Shown: one piece after another, positions 43,261-52,817 of the stretch
How the letters are laid out: each line of letters starts with the position of its first letter
How positions within the stretch are numbered: position 1 is the stretch's first letter
Source of the DNA: Burkholderiales bacterium
GTDB lineage: Bacteria > Pseudomonadota > Gammaproteobacteria > Burkholderiales > SG8-41
Assembly: GCA_036262035.1 (NCBI GenBank)
Contig: DATAJS010000010.1
Location: 788,915-852,914, forward strand
Reading direction: 5' to 3'
Length of the DNA stretch: 64,000 bases
Notes under the pieces: model-generated
What the model saw: only the letters and a program-made list of their open reading frames with translations
Told to the model about the DNA's origin: nothing
Database searches by the model: none
Program-made: the position numbers and the translations under genes

Positions 43261-43366
43261 CGTCATTCCCGCGAAGGCGGGAATCCATTTGGACGTCAAG
43301 CCGGGACCAACGAGTCAAGATGGATCCAGGATCGCGTGCGCTGGCGCACACGCGTCCGGGATGACG
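43261..43366. repeat. GTCATTCCCGCGAAGGCGGGAATCC-type repeat, copy 2
   Basis: Left arm CGTCATTCCCGCGAAGGCGG (43261-43280), inverted right arm ending GTCCGGGATGACGG. It lies between the Bug 7 stop and the OYE promoter region. Confidence 0.8.
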
Positions 43367-43382
43367 GTCGCTGGCGCGACCG

Positions 43383-44366
43383 TCAGTTCTTCGTCATCCC
43401 GGCATCCTTCGCGACCTTCTCCCACTTCGCGAGGTCGCCGGGGATGAACTTCTTCATCTCGAGCGGCGTTCTGGTTTCGACTTCCGCGCTCTCGGCGGCG
43501 AAGCGCTTCGCCGTCTCGGGCGACTGGAGGATCGAGCCGATCTCGCGATTGAGCTTGTTCAATATCTCCGGCGGCGTTCCCGCGGTCGCGGCCCAACCCC
43601 ACCAGATCGTGGCGTCGTAGCCGGGCAGACCGGATTCTGCGGTCGTCGGGATGTCGGGAAACGCCGCGACGCGCTTGGTGCTCGTCACCGCGAGCGGCTT
43701 GATCTTGCCCGAGCGTATCTGCGGGCTCGCGGTCACCGCGGTCGCAGTCGCGACGTGCGCCTGACCGGACATGACGTCGATCAGCGCGGGGGCGCCGCCT
43801 TTGTACAAAGCGATCTCACCTTTGAACCCCGCCTGGCTGCGGAACATCGCGGAAGCGAAGTGCATGAAGCCGCCGGCTGAGGCGAGCGTGAGATAGTTCG
43901 GCTTAGCTTTGCCGAGGTTGATGAGGTCCTGCAGGTTGTTGACCGGCAGCGAGGGCGTGACGGTGACGATCACCGGCGCGCGGCCGAACATCGCGACCCA
44001 GTCGAAGTCCTTCACCGGGTCGTACGGCATCTTCTTGATGACCGCGGGATTCATCGTGAACGCGGTCGACGCCATCAGCAGGGTATAACCGTCGGGATTG
44101 GCGCGCGCGACGGTCTCGGTCGCCATCATGCCTTCCGCGCCCGCGCGATTGTCGACGACGACCTGTTTGCCGAGCCGTTCCGCGACGCCCGCGCCGATAT
44201 AGCGCGCGAGGATGTCGTTGCTGCCGCCCGGCGCCTGCGGCACGAGCACGCGGATCGGCTTGGTCGGATAGCCCGACGGGTCGTTGTCTTTCCCCGCTTT
44301 CTGCGCGGCGAGGACGGGGGTTGCGAGGATCAGGGCTGCGGACGCTGCGGTTGCTGCGAATCTCAC
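43383..44366 (-). CDS. Bug/TctC-type periplasmic binding protein (Bug 7)
   Basis: A 327-residue binding protein. RFAATAASAALILATPVLA is the signal peptide, followed by an extra charged linker (QKAGKDNDPSG) before YPTKPIRVLVPQAPGGSND. VVVDNRAGAEG, DGYTLLMAS and DIPTTAESGLPGYD are present, but the usual HVPYKG reads IALYKGGAP. The start is GTG after AAGGAGGGAG. It diverges from the cupin gene through a region with direct and inverted repeats. Confidence 0.87.
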   Translation of the reverse strand: MRFAATAASAALILATPVLAAQKAGKDNDPSGYPTKPIRVLVPQAPGGSNDILARYIGAGVAERLGKQVVVDNRAGAEGMMATETVARANPDGYTLLMASTAFTMNPAVIKKMPYDPVKDFDWVAMFGRAPVIVTVTPSLPVNNLQDLINLGKAKPNYLTLASAGGFMHFASAMFRSQAGFKGEIALYKGGAPALIDVMSGQAHVATATAVTASPQIRSGKIKPLAVTSTKRVAAFPDIPTTAESGLPGYDATIWWGWAATAGTPPEILNKLNREIGSILQSPETAKRFAAESAEVETRTPLEMKKFIPGDLAKWEKVAKDAGMTKN

Positions 44367-44414
44367 TGTGCTCCCTCCTTGCTGATGGGTTTTTAGCGGT
44401 GCTCCCTTGTAAAG

Positions 44415-44471
44415 CCGTGACAAGAATCGGTGACATGAAACGGTGACATGAACCCCGTGACGGCACGTCAC
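44415..44471. promoter_or_regulatory. Direct and inverted GTGAC repeats between Bug 7 and cupin
   Basis: CGGTGACATGAA occurs twice (44428-44439 and 44441-44452), flanked by CCGTGACA (44415-44422), and GTGACG-GCA-CGTCAC is a perfect dyad at 44457-44471. Five GTGAC half-sites within 57 bases of a divergent intergenic region suggest a shared operator. Confidence 0.5.
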
Positions 44472-44571
44472 CGCTGTTCATGACGATAGCACGGCGGGCC
44501 GGCGGGCTTGCGCGCGAACTGCGAAGGGTCCGAGAATGGCCCGGACACGACCGGGAAAGAGGAGGAGCGCC

Positions 44572-45066
44572 ATGACTGTCGCAACCGCACCGACGATGCC
44601 CATCAAGGAGCTCTCGGCCGACGAGATGTCCGAGCGCGTCGCACGCTTCAAGACGCTGAAGTATCCGCCGGACCGCTACCCGGACAGCCAGCTCCCGGGC
44701 CACCTGCGCAAGAACTTCCTGGTCATCGGGCACGGTCTCATCGTCGAGGGCGGCAAGGACCCGATGTCGGCCATCCCCGTCGACGAAGGTTTTCAGATGT
44801 CGTACGTGGAAGCCGAGCCCGGCAATGGACCGATGCTCCACAATCACGACACCAACGAGACGTTCATCGCCATCCGCGGCCGCTGGCGCGTCATCTGGGG
44901 GCTCAAGGAGGAGCACCACGTCGACCTCGACCCGCTCGACGTCTGCGCGGTTCCGCCTTACGTGCCGCGGCGGTTCATCAATCTCGAGCGCGGCGCGGGC
45001 GGCGAGCCCGGGCTGCTGATGACGATACAGCCCGGCAACACGCCGCGCACCGAGTTCATCGGATAG
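44572..45066 (+). CDS. Cupin-domain protein
   Basis: A 164-residue single-domain cupin. MLHNHDTNETFIAIRGRWRV (about 85-104) provides the metal-binding H-x-H and Glu of cupin motif 1; PPYVPRRFINLE is motif 2, although its usual His is replaced by Arg (VPRRF), so metal binding may be incomplete. Cupins of this form act as small-molecule dioxygenases, isomerases or sensors. A strong GAGGAGG precedes the start. It diverges from Bug 7 and may belong to the same pathway. Confidence 0.8.
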   Translation: MTVATAPTMPIKELSADEMSERVARFKTLKYPPDRYPDSQLPGHLRKNFLVIGHGLIVEGGKDPMSAIPVDEGFQMSYVEAEPGNGPMLHNHDTNETFIAIRGRWRVIWGLKEEHHVDLDPLDVCAVPPYVPRRFINLERGAGGEPGLLMTIQPGNTPRTEFIG

Positions 45067-45118
45067 AACGTAGCGCCGGCAGACGCATAGGACGTAGCGC
45101 CGACCAACGGCGTAGACC

Positions 45119-46090
<972 letters not shown>

Positions 46091-46100
46091 AAAATCCTTT

Positions 46101-46256
46101 CTATACGACGCCCATCAGGACCAGGACGACCAGGATGACGACGACGAGGCCGATGCCGCCGACCGGGCCCGCGCCCCAGCCCGCCCGGTAACCGTAACCG
46201 CCGCCGCCGAGCAGCAGCAGGATGAGAATGACCAGCAGCAGTGCGGTAGTGCTCAT
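46101..46256 (-). CDS. DUF3309 small membrane protein
   Basis: A 51-residue protein. MSTTALLLVILILLLLGGG forms the first membrane helix, YGYRAGWGAGPVGG a short Gly/Tyr-rich loop, and IGLVVVILVVLVLMGVV the second. This is the DUF3309 pattern, common in proteobacteria and often stress-related, with no known function. Start preceded by GGAGGCAAC. It lies 10 bases upstream of the pfkA start on the same strand. Confidence 0.85.
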   Translation of the reverse strand: MSTTALLLVILILLLLGGGGYGYRAGWGAGPVGGIGLVVVILVVLVLMGVV

Positions 46257-46314
46257 GGTGTTGCCTCCGATTGTGGCGATACGGCATGCGTGTGGCAACA
46301 GTCGTGCCACCCCC

Positions 46315-46437
46315 CGTCATTCCCGAGCCGCGGTAGCGGGACTATCGGGAATCCATATTCAAGCGCTTTTTAAAGTCAAAATGGATCCCCGCCTAGGCGG
46401 GGATGACGCTGGTTGCGTCGCCTTCGCGGGAATGACG
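46315..46437. repeat. GTCATTCCCGCGAAGGCGGGAATCC-type repeat, copy 3
   Basis: A more diverged copy: CGTCATTCCCGAGCCGCGG at the left and CGCGGGAATGACG at the right, with CCCCGCCTAGGCGGGGATGACG inside. It lies between the DUF3309 promoter region and the stop of Bug 8. Confidence 0.75.
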
Positions 46438-46442
46438 ATCCC

Positions 46443-47411
46443 TCAGTCGATGCGTATTCCGGCGCTCTTCACCACCTTCACGTTCTGCGCGACTTCGGCG
46501 CGGATGAAGCGCCCGAACGCCTCCGGCGTGGTGGTTGCCGGCTCGAGGCCCTGGCGGTTGAACGCTTCCTTCATCTCCCGCGTATCGACGACCCTGGCGA
46601 TCGTCGCGTTGAGACGCGTCACGTAATCGCGCGGCACGCCCGCCGGCGCGAGGAGGCCGTACCAGCCCGAGCGGTCGTAGCCGGGCACGCCGGCCTCGTG
46701 CAGCGTCGGCTGCTCGGGCGCGAGCTCGGTGCGGTTGCGCGTGGAGACGCCGAGCACGCGGATTTTCTTCGCGGCGAGCAGCGGCTTGGACGCGGGGATG
46801 CTCGCGAAGATCATGTCGGTCTCGCCGGCGGCGGTCGCGGTGACGCCGTCCGACGTGCCTTTGTAAGGCACGTGCACCATCTCGATGTTCGCGAGCGCGC
46901 TGAAGACGAGCGCCGACAGGTGCGCGGAGCTTCCCACGCCCGAGGTCGCGTAGTTGAGCTTTTTCGGCTGCGCACGCGCGAGCGCGACGAGCTCTCTCAC
47001 CGATCGGGCGGGCACCGACGGATGGACGACGAGGAACCACGGCCCGGTGACAATGCGCGCGACCGGCGTGAAATCGCGCTCGAGGTCGTAAGGCAGCCTG
47101 GAGCGCACCGCGGGCTGCACCGCGTCGGCGGCGGGCATGAGGAGCAGCATCGAGCCGTCCGGCGGCGCTTTCGACACCGCTTCGGTGGCGATGAGCCCGC
47201 CCGAGCCGCCGCGGTTCTCGACGATGAACGGCGTTTGAAAAGCTTCGGCGAGCTTCGGCGCGATCATGCGCGCGGTGATGTCGCTCGCGCCCCCGGCGGC
47301 GAAGCCGACCATGAGGCGCACCTGTTTCGGCGGCGCGGTCTGTGCGTACGAGGGTACGGCGACGACCAGCGGCGCGAAAGCGAGCAGACGACAGAGCGGG
47401 CTTGCAGGCAC
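46443..47411 (-). CDS. Bug/TctC-type periplasmic binding protein (Bug 8)
   Basis: A 322-residue binding protein: signal peptide LLAFAPLVVAVPSYAQ, then PKQVRLMVGFAAGGASD, IVENRGGSGG, DGSMLLLMP, HVPYKGTS and TLHEAGVPGYD. ATG 47417 abuts AGGAGG with no space, so the in-frame GTG at 47411 is the better start. It is the last gene of the minus-strand tctC-tctB-tctA group, 82 bases after tctA, so this TctAB pair has two binding proteins in its operon. Confidence 0.85.
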   Translation of the reverse strand: MPASPLCRLLAFAPLVVAVPSYAQTAPPKQVRLMVGFAAGGASDITARMIAPKLAEAFQTPFIVENRGGSGGLIATEAVSKAPPDGSMLLLMPAADAVQPAVRSRLPYDLERDFTPVARIVTGPWFLVVHPSVPARSVRELVALARAQPKKLNYATSGVGSSAHLSALVFSALANIEMVHVPYKGTSDGVTATAAGETDMIFASIPASKPLLAAKKIRVLGVSTRNRTELAPEQPTLHEAGVPGYDRSGWYGLLAPAGVPRDYVTRLNATIARVVDTREMKEAFNRQGLEPATTTPEAFGRFIRAEVAQNVKVVKSAGIRID

Positions 47412-47493
47412 GTGCATCCTCCTCGTGGCGAGAAGCAGCGAAGCGTCCTATGTATGGCACAGATCGCGATCGCCCGCTTCGCGGGCGCAGCGC

Positions 47494-48999
47494 TCAGGTC
47501 CCGAGCGGCGCCTCCAGCGGCCGTTTTCGAGCGAGGCGGGCGAGCAGCGGCCACGCGGCGATGACCGCGACGACTCCGAGGATGACGGCGGCGATCGGGC
47601 GGGTGAAGAAGATCGACATGTCGCCGTGCGACATCTTGAGCGACTGGCGCAGCGAGACTTCGAGCATGCCGCCCAGAACCAGCGCGAGCAGCAGCGGCGC
47701 CTGCGGGAAGCCCATCTTGAGCGTGACGTAGCCGATCACCCCGAACGCGAGCATGAGCCACAGGTCCTGCAGGCTGTAGTTGACGCTGAACACGCCGACC
47801 ACGCAGAAGATCGCGATCAGCGCGGCGAGGACCTTGTAGGGCACGCGCAGCACCGCGACGAATGCCGGGACGAACGCGATGTTGAGCACCAGCAGCATCA
47901 CGTTGCCGATGTACATCGACGCGATGAGGCCCCACACGAATTCGGTGTTCTTCGCGAACAGCAGCGGCCCGGGCTGCAGGTTGAAAAGCGTCAGCACGCC
48001 GAGCAGCACCGCGGTGGTGCCCGAGCCCGGGATGCCGAGCGTGAGCAGCGGAATCATCGCGCCGCCGGTCGACGCGTTGTTCGCCGCTTCGGGCGCGGCG
48101 ACCCCTTCGATCGCGCCCTTGCCGAATCGCTCCGGCGTCTTCGAGATCCGCTTTTCCGCGGCGTAGGCGAGGAAGGTCGAGATGGTCGCGCCGGCGCCCG
48201 GCAGCACGCCGACCAGGAAGCCGATGATGCTGCCGCGGCCGATCGGCGCCGCGCTGTCCTTCAGGTCCTTTTTCGTGATCAGCATCTCGCGCAGCGTGGT
48301 CTTCATGATCTGGCCGTCCACCGGATCCTCGACCATCGCCAGCACCGCGCCGATGCCGAAGAGGCCCACCGCGACCGGCAGGAAACCGACGCCGTCCATC
48401 AGCTCGAGGTTGCCGAAGGTGTAGCGCTGGCTGCCGTCGATGGGATCGAGCCCGACCACCGCGAGGCCGAGGCCGAGCAGCGCCATCGCGTAGCCTTTCG
48501 CGCGCGCTTTGCCGGTGAGGCCGCTGATCGCGGAGAGACCGAGCAGCATGAGCGCGAAGTACTCGGGCGGGCCGAAGCTCAACGCGGCCTGCGAGATGGG
48601 CGGCGCGAGCAGCGTGAGCATGACCACGCTGAACGTTCCCGCGATGAACGACCCGATGGCCGCGATCGTGAGCGCCGGGCCCGCGCGTCCCTGGCGCGCC
48701 ATCGCGTTGCCGTCGAGGCAGGTCATGAGCGAGGACGATTCGCCGGGCACGTTCATGAGGACCGAGGTGATCGTGCCGCCGTACATGCAGCCGGCGTAGA
48801 TGCCGCACATCAGGATCATCGCCGCCGTCGGGTCCATGCCGAAGGCGAGCGGTATCAGGATCGAGAGTCCCGCGACCGGGCCGATACCGGGCAGCGCGCC
48901 GATGAGCGTGCCGATGATGACGCCGAGCGTCACGACGAGCATGTTCAGCGGCGAGAACGCGACGCCGAACCCCAGGGCGAGATTGCTGAGCAAGTCCAT
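47494..48999 (-). CDS. tctA: Tripartite tricarboxylate transporter large membrane subunit
   Basis: A 501-residue integral membrane protein with about 10-12 helices. GALPGIGPVAGLSILIPLAFGMDP (about 36-59) and GAMIPLLTLGIPGSGTTAVLLGVL are the repeated TctA hallmarks, and YGGTITSVLMNVPGESSS is also conserved. It forms the Na+- or proton-coupled permease that takes ligand from TctC/Bug proteins. Start ATG 48999 follows GGAGG; the longer reading begins with TTG. It is the only TctA in the window, against thirteen Bug proteins. Confidence 0.95.
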   Translation of the reverse strand: MDLLSNLALGFGVAFSPLNMLVVTLGVIIGTLIGALPGIGPVAGLSILIPLAFGMDPTAAMILMCGIYAGCMYGGTITSVLMNVPGESSSLMTCLDGNAMARQGRAGPALTIAAIGSFIAGTFSVVMLTLLAPPISQAALSFGPPEYFALMLLGLSAISGLTGKARAKGYAMALLGLGLAVVGLDPIDGSQRYTFGNLELMDGVGFLPVAVGLFGIGAVLAMVEDPVDGQIMKTTLREMLITKKDLKDSAAPIGRGSIIGFLVGVLPGAGATISTFLAYAAEKRISKTPERFGKGAIEGVAAPEAANNASTGGAMIPLLTLGIPGSGTTAVLLGVLTLFNLQPGPLLFAKNTEFVWGLIASMYIGNVMLLVLNIAFVPAFVAVLRVPYKVLAALIAIFCVVGVFSVNYSLQDLWLMLAFGVIGYVTLKMGFPQAPLLLALVLGGMLEVSLRQSLKMSHGDMSIFFTRPIAAVILGVVAVIAAWPLLARLARKRPLEAPLGT

Positions 49000-49039
49000 C
49001 AAACCTCCGGCGGCGGGCCGGCATGCGCCGGCCGAGACA

Positions 49040-49504
49040 TCAGATGAATGCGAATCCTTCGAGCACGCCCTTGGGCAGGGGCACGCTCAGGCATACCGCG
49101 AACACGACGTAGAGGACGATCGCCGCGAGCAGCGGCACCGTGGCGAGCATGACTTTCGATCGCACGCCGAGCCCGAAGATGACGACGCCGACGAAGAGCG
49201 TGGTCGTCACCAGGAAGCCCAGCGTCGTCAGCGCCACGAAGGCAAGGCCGAGCGCCGCGAGGACGAGGATGACCCGCAGCCATCCGGCCGCGCCGGGCCA
49301 CGCCGTCGGCTCCGTGTCTTTGGGGCGCAGCGCCTTGAGGACGAGCACCGAGCCGGTGGCGATGAGGCCGGCGGCGATCCAGCGCGGCAGGAAACCGGGA
49401 CCGGGAATGTCGTCGACGATATAGGCGAGCTTCAGCGCGTGCAGCAGCATGAAACCGCCGATCGCGGCGAAGACCGCACCCGAAAGTGCTTCAGCTTTGT
49501 TCAT
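49040..49504 (-). CDS. tctB: Tripartite tricarboxylate transporter small membrane subunit
   Basis: A 154-residue four-helix membrane protein with the TctB layout: MNKAEALSGAVFAAIGGFMLLHALKL at the N-terminus, PGPGFLPRWIAAGLIATGSVLVLKAL, then two closely spaced helices ending PLPKGVLEGF. TctB is the poorly conserved partner of TctA. It sits between tctC and tctA with short gaps, in the standard order of the operon. Confidence 0.92.
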   Translation of the reverse strand: MNKAEALSGAVFAAIGGFMLLHALKLAYIVDDIPGPGFLPRWIAAGLIATGSVLVLKALRPKDTEPTAWPGAAGWLRVILVLAALGLAFVALTTLGFLVTTTLFVGVVIFGLGVRSKVMLATVPLLAAIVLYVVFAVCLSVPLPKGVLEGFAFI

Positions 49505-49565
49505 GGCGATCCTGGGAAAGTGAGCGGGAAGCGCCGCGCGGCGCCTCCCGGTCCTTGCGGGCTGC

Positions 49566-50534
49566 TCAGAGCTTGCCGATCGACTTCAGGAGCGCGGTGA
49601 GCGTCTCGCGCTCGTCCGCGAGGTACTTCGCGTAATCGGCGCCGCCGAGAAACTTCACGGTCATCATGTTCTTGTCGGCGTACTCGGCCCACTGCTTGGA
49701 CTGCGTGATCTTCTTCATCATCTCGACCAGGACCTGCTCCTCCTGCTTGGAGATGCCCGCGGGCGCGACCACGCCGCGCGCCGAGCGCGACACCACGTTG
49801 TAGCCGACCTCCTTCATGGTCGGCACGTCCTTCAGGCCCGCCACGCGCTGGTCCGAGAACACCGCGAGCGGCACGAGCTTGCCCGCCGCGACGTAGCCCG
49901 CTAGCTCGTTCGGATTGCCGAGCGCGACGTCGACGTGGCCGCCGAGGATCGCGGCGTTGACCTCGCCGCCGCTCTTGAACGGGATGTAGTTGAGCTTCAC
50001 CTTGGCGGCGTTCTCGATCATCAGGGCGAGATTGGCATCGGAGCCCGCCGAGCCGGTGCCGCCCACCTTCACCGAGCCGGGCTTCTTGCGCGACGCCTCG
50101 AGCACGTCCTTCATCGTCTTGTAGCCCGACGCGGGCGACGCCGTCATGAGCTGGGTGTCGATCAGCATGAGCGCGATCGGCGTGAAGTCGCTCGGCGCCA
50201 CCTGCATCTGCTTGTGCACGAAGCCGTAGCTGAACGACTGCGTGGACGTCGCGATCACGTGCGCGTTGCCCTTCTTGGTCGCGAGATAGGTCCAGCCCAC
50301 CTGTCCCGAAGCGCCGGGCTTGTAGGTGATGGAGATCGGCTGCGGCGAGAGCTTCTCGTCGCCGATGATCTTCTTCATCATCTCGCCGGTGATGCCGCTG
50401 CCGCCTCCCGGCGCGAACGGAACCACGAGCTCGATCGGACGCGTCGGGAAACGCTGTGCGTAAGACGCGGGAATGGCGGCGAGCGCAACCGCCGCGAGAG
50501 TGAGAGCACCGAACCAGCCACCACGACTACCCAT
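49566..50534 (-). CDS. TctC-type binding protein, cognate of TctAB (Bug 9)
   Basis: A 322-residue binding protein: signal peptide GGWFGALTLAAVALAAIPASYAQ, then FPTRPIELVVPFAPGGGSGI. The rest departs from the other Bug proteins: SITYKPGASGQVGWTYLATKKGNAHVIA replaces the NRxGAGG/DGYTLL segments, and KLNYIPFKSGGEVNAAILGGHVD replaces HVPYKG. Bug 11 shares this pattern. It is first in the tctCBA operon and so is the most likely physical partner of TctAB. Start preceded by GAGGAG. Confidence 0.9.
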   Translation of the reverse strand: MGSRGGWFGALTLAAVALAAIPASYAQRFPTRPIELVVPFAPGGGSGITGEMMKKIIGDEKLSPQPISITYKPGASGQVGWTYLATKKGNAHVIATSTQSFSYGFVHKQMQVAPSDFTPIALMLIDTQLMTASPASGYKTMKDVLEASRKKPGSVKVGGTGSAGSDANLALMIENAAKVKLNYIPFKSGGEVNAAILGGHVDVALGNPNELAGYVAAGKLVPLAVFSDQRVAGLKDVPTMKEVGYNVVSRSARGVVAPAGISKQEEQVLVEMMKKITQSKQWAEYADKNMMTVKFLGGADYAKYLADERETLTALLKSIGKL

Positions 50535-50801
50535 TGCCAAATCTCCTCGTCGAGTTGTTGTGCAGCAGGCCGCGCGTCGAGCGCACGGCCGTCGGGCGAG
50601 CAGAGGAGAGCGCTGAGAGCGCAGGGACGCACGCAACTCGCGATGCACGTTGCGCGCGACGCGGCAGAACGCCGCGAGACGGCGATTCCTCCTCCGGTAT
50701 TTCTTTATTCGCCCGCCTTCGCCGCTGCGACGGGCTTTGTCGGGATCATACCTGCGTCGGCGCCGCGCGACGAGCGTGTGAGCTTCGAGGGTGGTCCTCG
50801 C

Positions 50802-51671
50802 TTACGCCGCGTCCTGTTCCACGATGCGGCCGAGCGGCGTCCCCAGCACCGCCATCCTCACCATGTGACGCGGGCTGGTGTGCTCGAAATCCTTCACCGC
50901 GTAATGCAGCGTGCAGCGGTTGTCCCAGATCGCGACGTCGTCCACGCGCCAGCGATTGCGGTAGACGAATTCCGGCCGCACCGAGTGCGCGAAGAGATGC
51001 TCGAGCAAGCCGCGACTTTCGTCGGCGGTCATGCCGACGAAGTGGCTGGTCACCGCTTCGCTGACGAACAGCGATTTTCTTCCGGTGTCGGGATGCACGC
51101 GCACGACCGGATGCGCGACCGGCGGCGCTTTCTTCCTGCGCGCCGCGATCTTCTCGGCGTCGAGGTAAGTCGCGAGCTTGCCGAGGCGCAGCGAGAAGTC
51201 GTGCACCGCCTCGAGCCCTTCGAGGATCTCTCGCAACCTGGGCGAGAGCCGGTCGTACGCGAGATACATGTTCGCGAACAGGGTGTCGCCGCCCGTATCG
51301 GGGATCTCGCGGCAGTAGAGCATGGTCGCTTTCAGCGGCCGCGCGGTGTACGACTGGTCGGTGTGCCATTCGCGCCCGACGTCGCGCGTCTCCGAAGGCT
51401 TCCCGTTCACCTCGTGGTTGGTGAGGAAGTAGATCTCGGGATGCCCCGGATGCGTGTAGTCCTTGCTCGAGTGCAGGTACTTCTCGAGCTCGCCGAAGCG
51501 CTCGCCGAAGCGGATGTAGTCGGCGTATTCGAGCTGCTGGTCGCGGAAGACGAGGAGGAGGTGCTCGTGCCACGCCTCGCGGATCGCGTCGAAGTCGCGG
51601 TCGGTGATGCGCGAAAGATCGATGCCGGTGACTTCGGCGCCGAGGGCGTTGGACAGCTTGCGGATGTTCAT
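50802..51671 (-). CDS. TauD/TfdA-family 2-oxoglutarate dioxygenase
   Basis: A 289-residue Fe(II)/2-oxoglutarate dioxygenase. GREWHTDQSYTARP supplies H103 and D105, WDNRCTLHYAVKDF the distal H256, and SPRHMVRMAVLG the 2-oxoglutarate-binding Arg272. Known relatives act on taurine, 2,4-D, alkyl sulfates or similar. It is followed downstream by 267 bases that hold nothing I could identify before the tctC start. Upstream is a dispersed repeat and then Bug 10 on the same strand. Confidence 0.92.
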   Translation of the reverse strand: MNIRKLSNALGAEVTGIDLSRITDRDFDAIREAWHEHLLLVFRDQQLEYADYIRFGERFGELEKYLHSSKDYTHPGHPEIYFLTNHEVNGKPSETRDVGREWHTDQSYTARPLKATMLYCREIPDTGGDTLFANMYLAYDRLSPRLREILEGLEAVHDFSLRLGKLATYLDAEKIAARRKKAPPVAHPVVRVHPDTGRKSLFVSEAVTSHFVGMTADESRGLLEHLFAHSVRPEFVYRNRWRVDDVAIWDNRCTLHYAVKDFEHTSPRHMVRMAVLGTPLGRIVEQDAA

Positions 51672-51682
51672 GTCAGTGTCTT

Positions 51683-51770
51683 GTCATTGCGAGGAGCGGT
51701 AGCGACGAAGCAATCACGGAGCGTCCGTGCGCCAAGAGATCGCGTCGTCGCTTCGCTCCTCGCGATGACC
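51683..51770. repeat. Dispersed ATTGCGAGGAGCG-type repeat, copy 5
   Basis: A complete bipartite copy: TCATTGCGAGGAGCGGTAGC to CAATCACGGAGCG, then CGCGTCGTCGCTTCGCTCCT to CGATGACC. It occupies most of the 103-base gap between the Bug 10 stop and the TauD start. Confidence 0.85.
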
Positions 51771-51774
51771 GTCT

Positions 51775-52815
51775 CTATTCGGGTTTTATGCCGGCGCGCT
51801 TGATCACGTCCGCCCACTGCTTGATCTCGCTCTTCACGCTGGCGGCGAATTCCGCCGACGGATTGCCGACGGCCTCGAGTCCCATCGCGCCCAATTGCTG
51901 CTTCACGTCGGCGGACTGTATCGCCTGCACGAAACCGGCGTTGAGCTTGTGCACGATGGGCTGCGGCGTGCGCCCGGTGGTGAAGACGCCGTACCACACG
52001 GTCACCGCGTAGCCCGGCACGCCGGCTTCGGCGATGGTCGGGACGTTCGGCAGCACCGGCGAGCGCTTCGGCGTGGTGACGCCGAGCGCGCGCAGGCGTC
52101 CCGCCTGGATGTGCGAGAGCGACTGCGGCACGCCGCTCATGAGGATCTGCACGCGGCCGGCGATGAGATCGGGCACGCTCACCGCGCCTTTGTAAGGCAC
52201 GTGCACGATGTCCACGCCCGCCTTCATTCGGAAGAGCTCGGTGACGAGGTGCTGCGCGCTGCCGATGCCGCCCGACGCGTAATTGAGCTTGCCCGGCTGG
52301 GCCTTGGCGAGCGCGATGAGCTCCTTCACGTTCGATGCCTGGACGTTCGGATTGATCACCAGGACGTACGGTGACGCGGACGCTTCGGTGACCGGCGCGA
52401 AGTCGCGGATCGGATCGTAGGGAAGCTTCAGCGCGAGGCCGGGCTGTATCGCGAAGCTCGGGCTGGTGGCGAGCAGGGTGTAACCGTCGGGGTTCGCCTT
52501 GGCGACGATGTCGAAGGCGAGGAGACCGCCCGCGCCGGGGCGGTTGTCGACGACGATCTGCTGGTTCCACAGCTCCGACAGCTTCTTGCCGATGATGCGG
52601 ATCGCGACGTCGGTGCCGCCGCCGGGGCTGAAGCCGACGAGGACGCGCAGGGGTTTGGTGGGGTAGGCCGGTTCAGCGGCGAGAGCGCCGGTTGCGCAAA
52701 GCGCGGCCAGCAGCGCCGCGGCGCTTCGAGCGCCTCGGGATTGCTTCGTCGCGTTGCTCCTCGCAATGACGTCATCGCGAGGCCGCGACGCGGCCGTGGC
52801 GATCTCGTGGCGCAC
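51775..52815 (-). CDS. Bug/TctC-type periplasmic binding protein (Bug 10)
   Basis: A 346-residue binding protein: YPTKPLRVLVGFSPGGGTD, VVDNRPGAGG, DGYTLLATS, HVPYKGAV and NVPTIAEAGVPGYA. The likely GTG start is two bases after the lactonase-fold gene's stop, with no clear ribosome site, implying translational coupling. The first 32 residues (HEIATAASRPRDDVIARSNA...) are encoded by a dispersed repeat; the hydrophobic core (SAAALLAALCATGALAAEP) follows. The unusually long hydrophilic N-terminus is therefore repeat-derived. Confidence 0.83.
   Translation of the reverse strand: MRHEIATAASRPRDDVIARSNATKQSRGARSAAALLAALCATGALAAEPAYPTKPLRVLVGFSPGGGTDVAIRIIGKKLSELWNQQIVVDNRPGAGGLLAFDIVAKANPDGYTLLATSPSFAIQPGLALKLPYDPIRDFAPVTEASASPYVLVINPNVQASNVKELIALAKAQPGKLNYASGGIGSAQHLVTELFRMKAGVDIVHVPYKGAVSVPDLIAGRVQILMSGVPQSLSHIQAGRLRALGVTTPKRSPVLPNVPTIAEAGVPGYAVTVWYGVFTTGRTPQPIVHKLNAGFVQAIQSADVKQQLGAMGLEAVGNPSAEFAASVKSEIKQWADVIKRAGIKPE
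52736..52814. repeat. Dispersed ATTGCGAGGAGCG-type repeat, copy 6
   Basis: Inverted bipartite copy: CGGGATTGCTTCGTCGCG to CTCCTCGCAATGACGTCATC, then GCGAGGCCGCGACGCGGCCG to GATCTCGTGGCGC. It lies wholly inside the N-terminal coding region of Bug 10. Confidence 0.8.
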
Positions 52816-52817
52816 GA

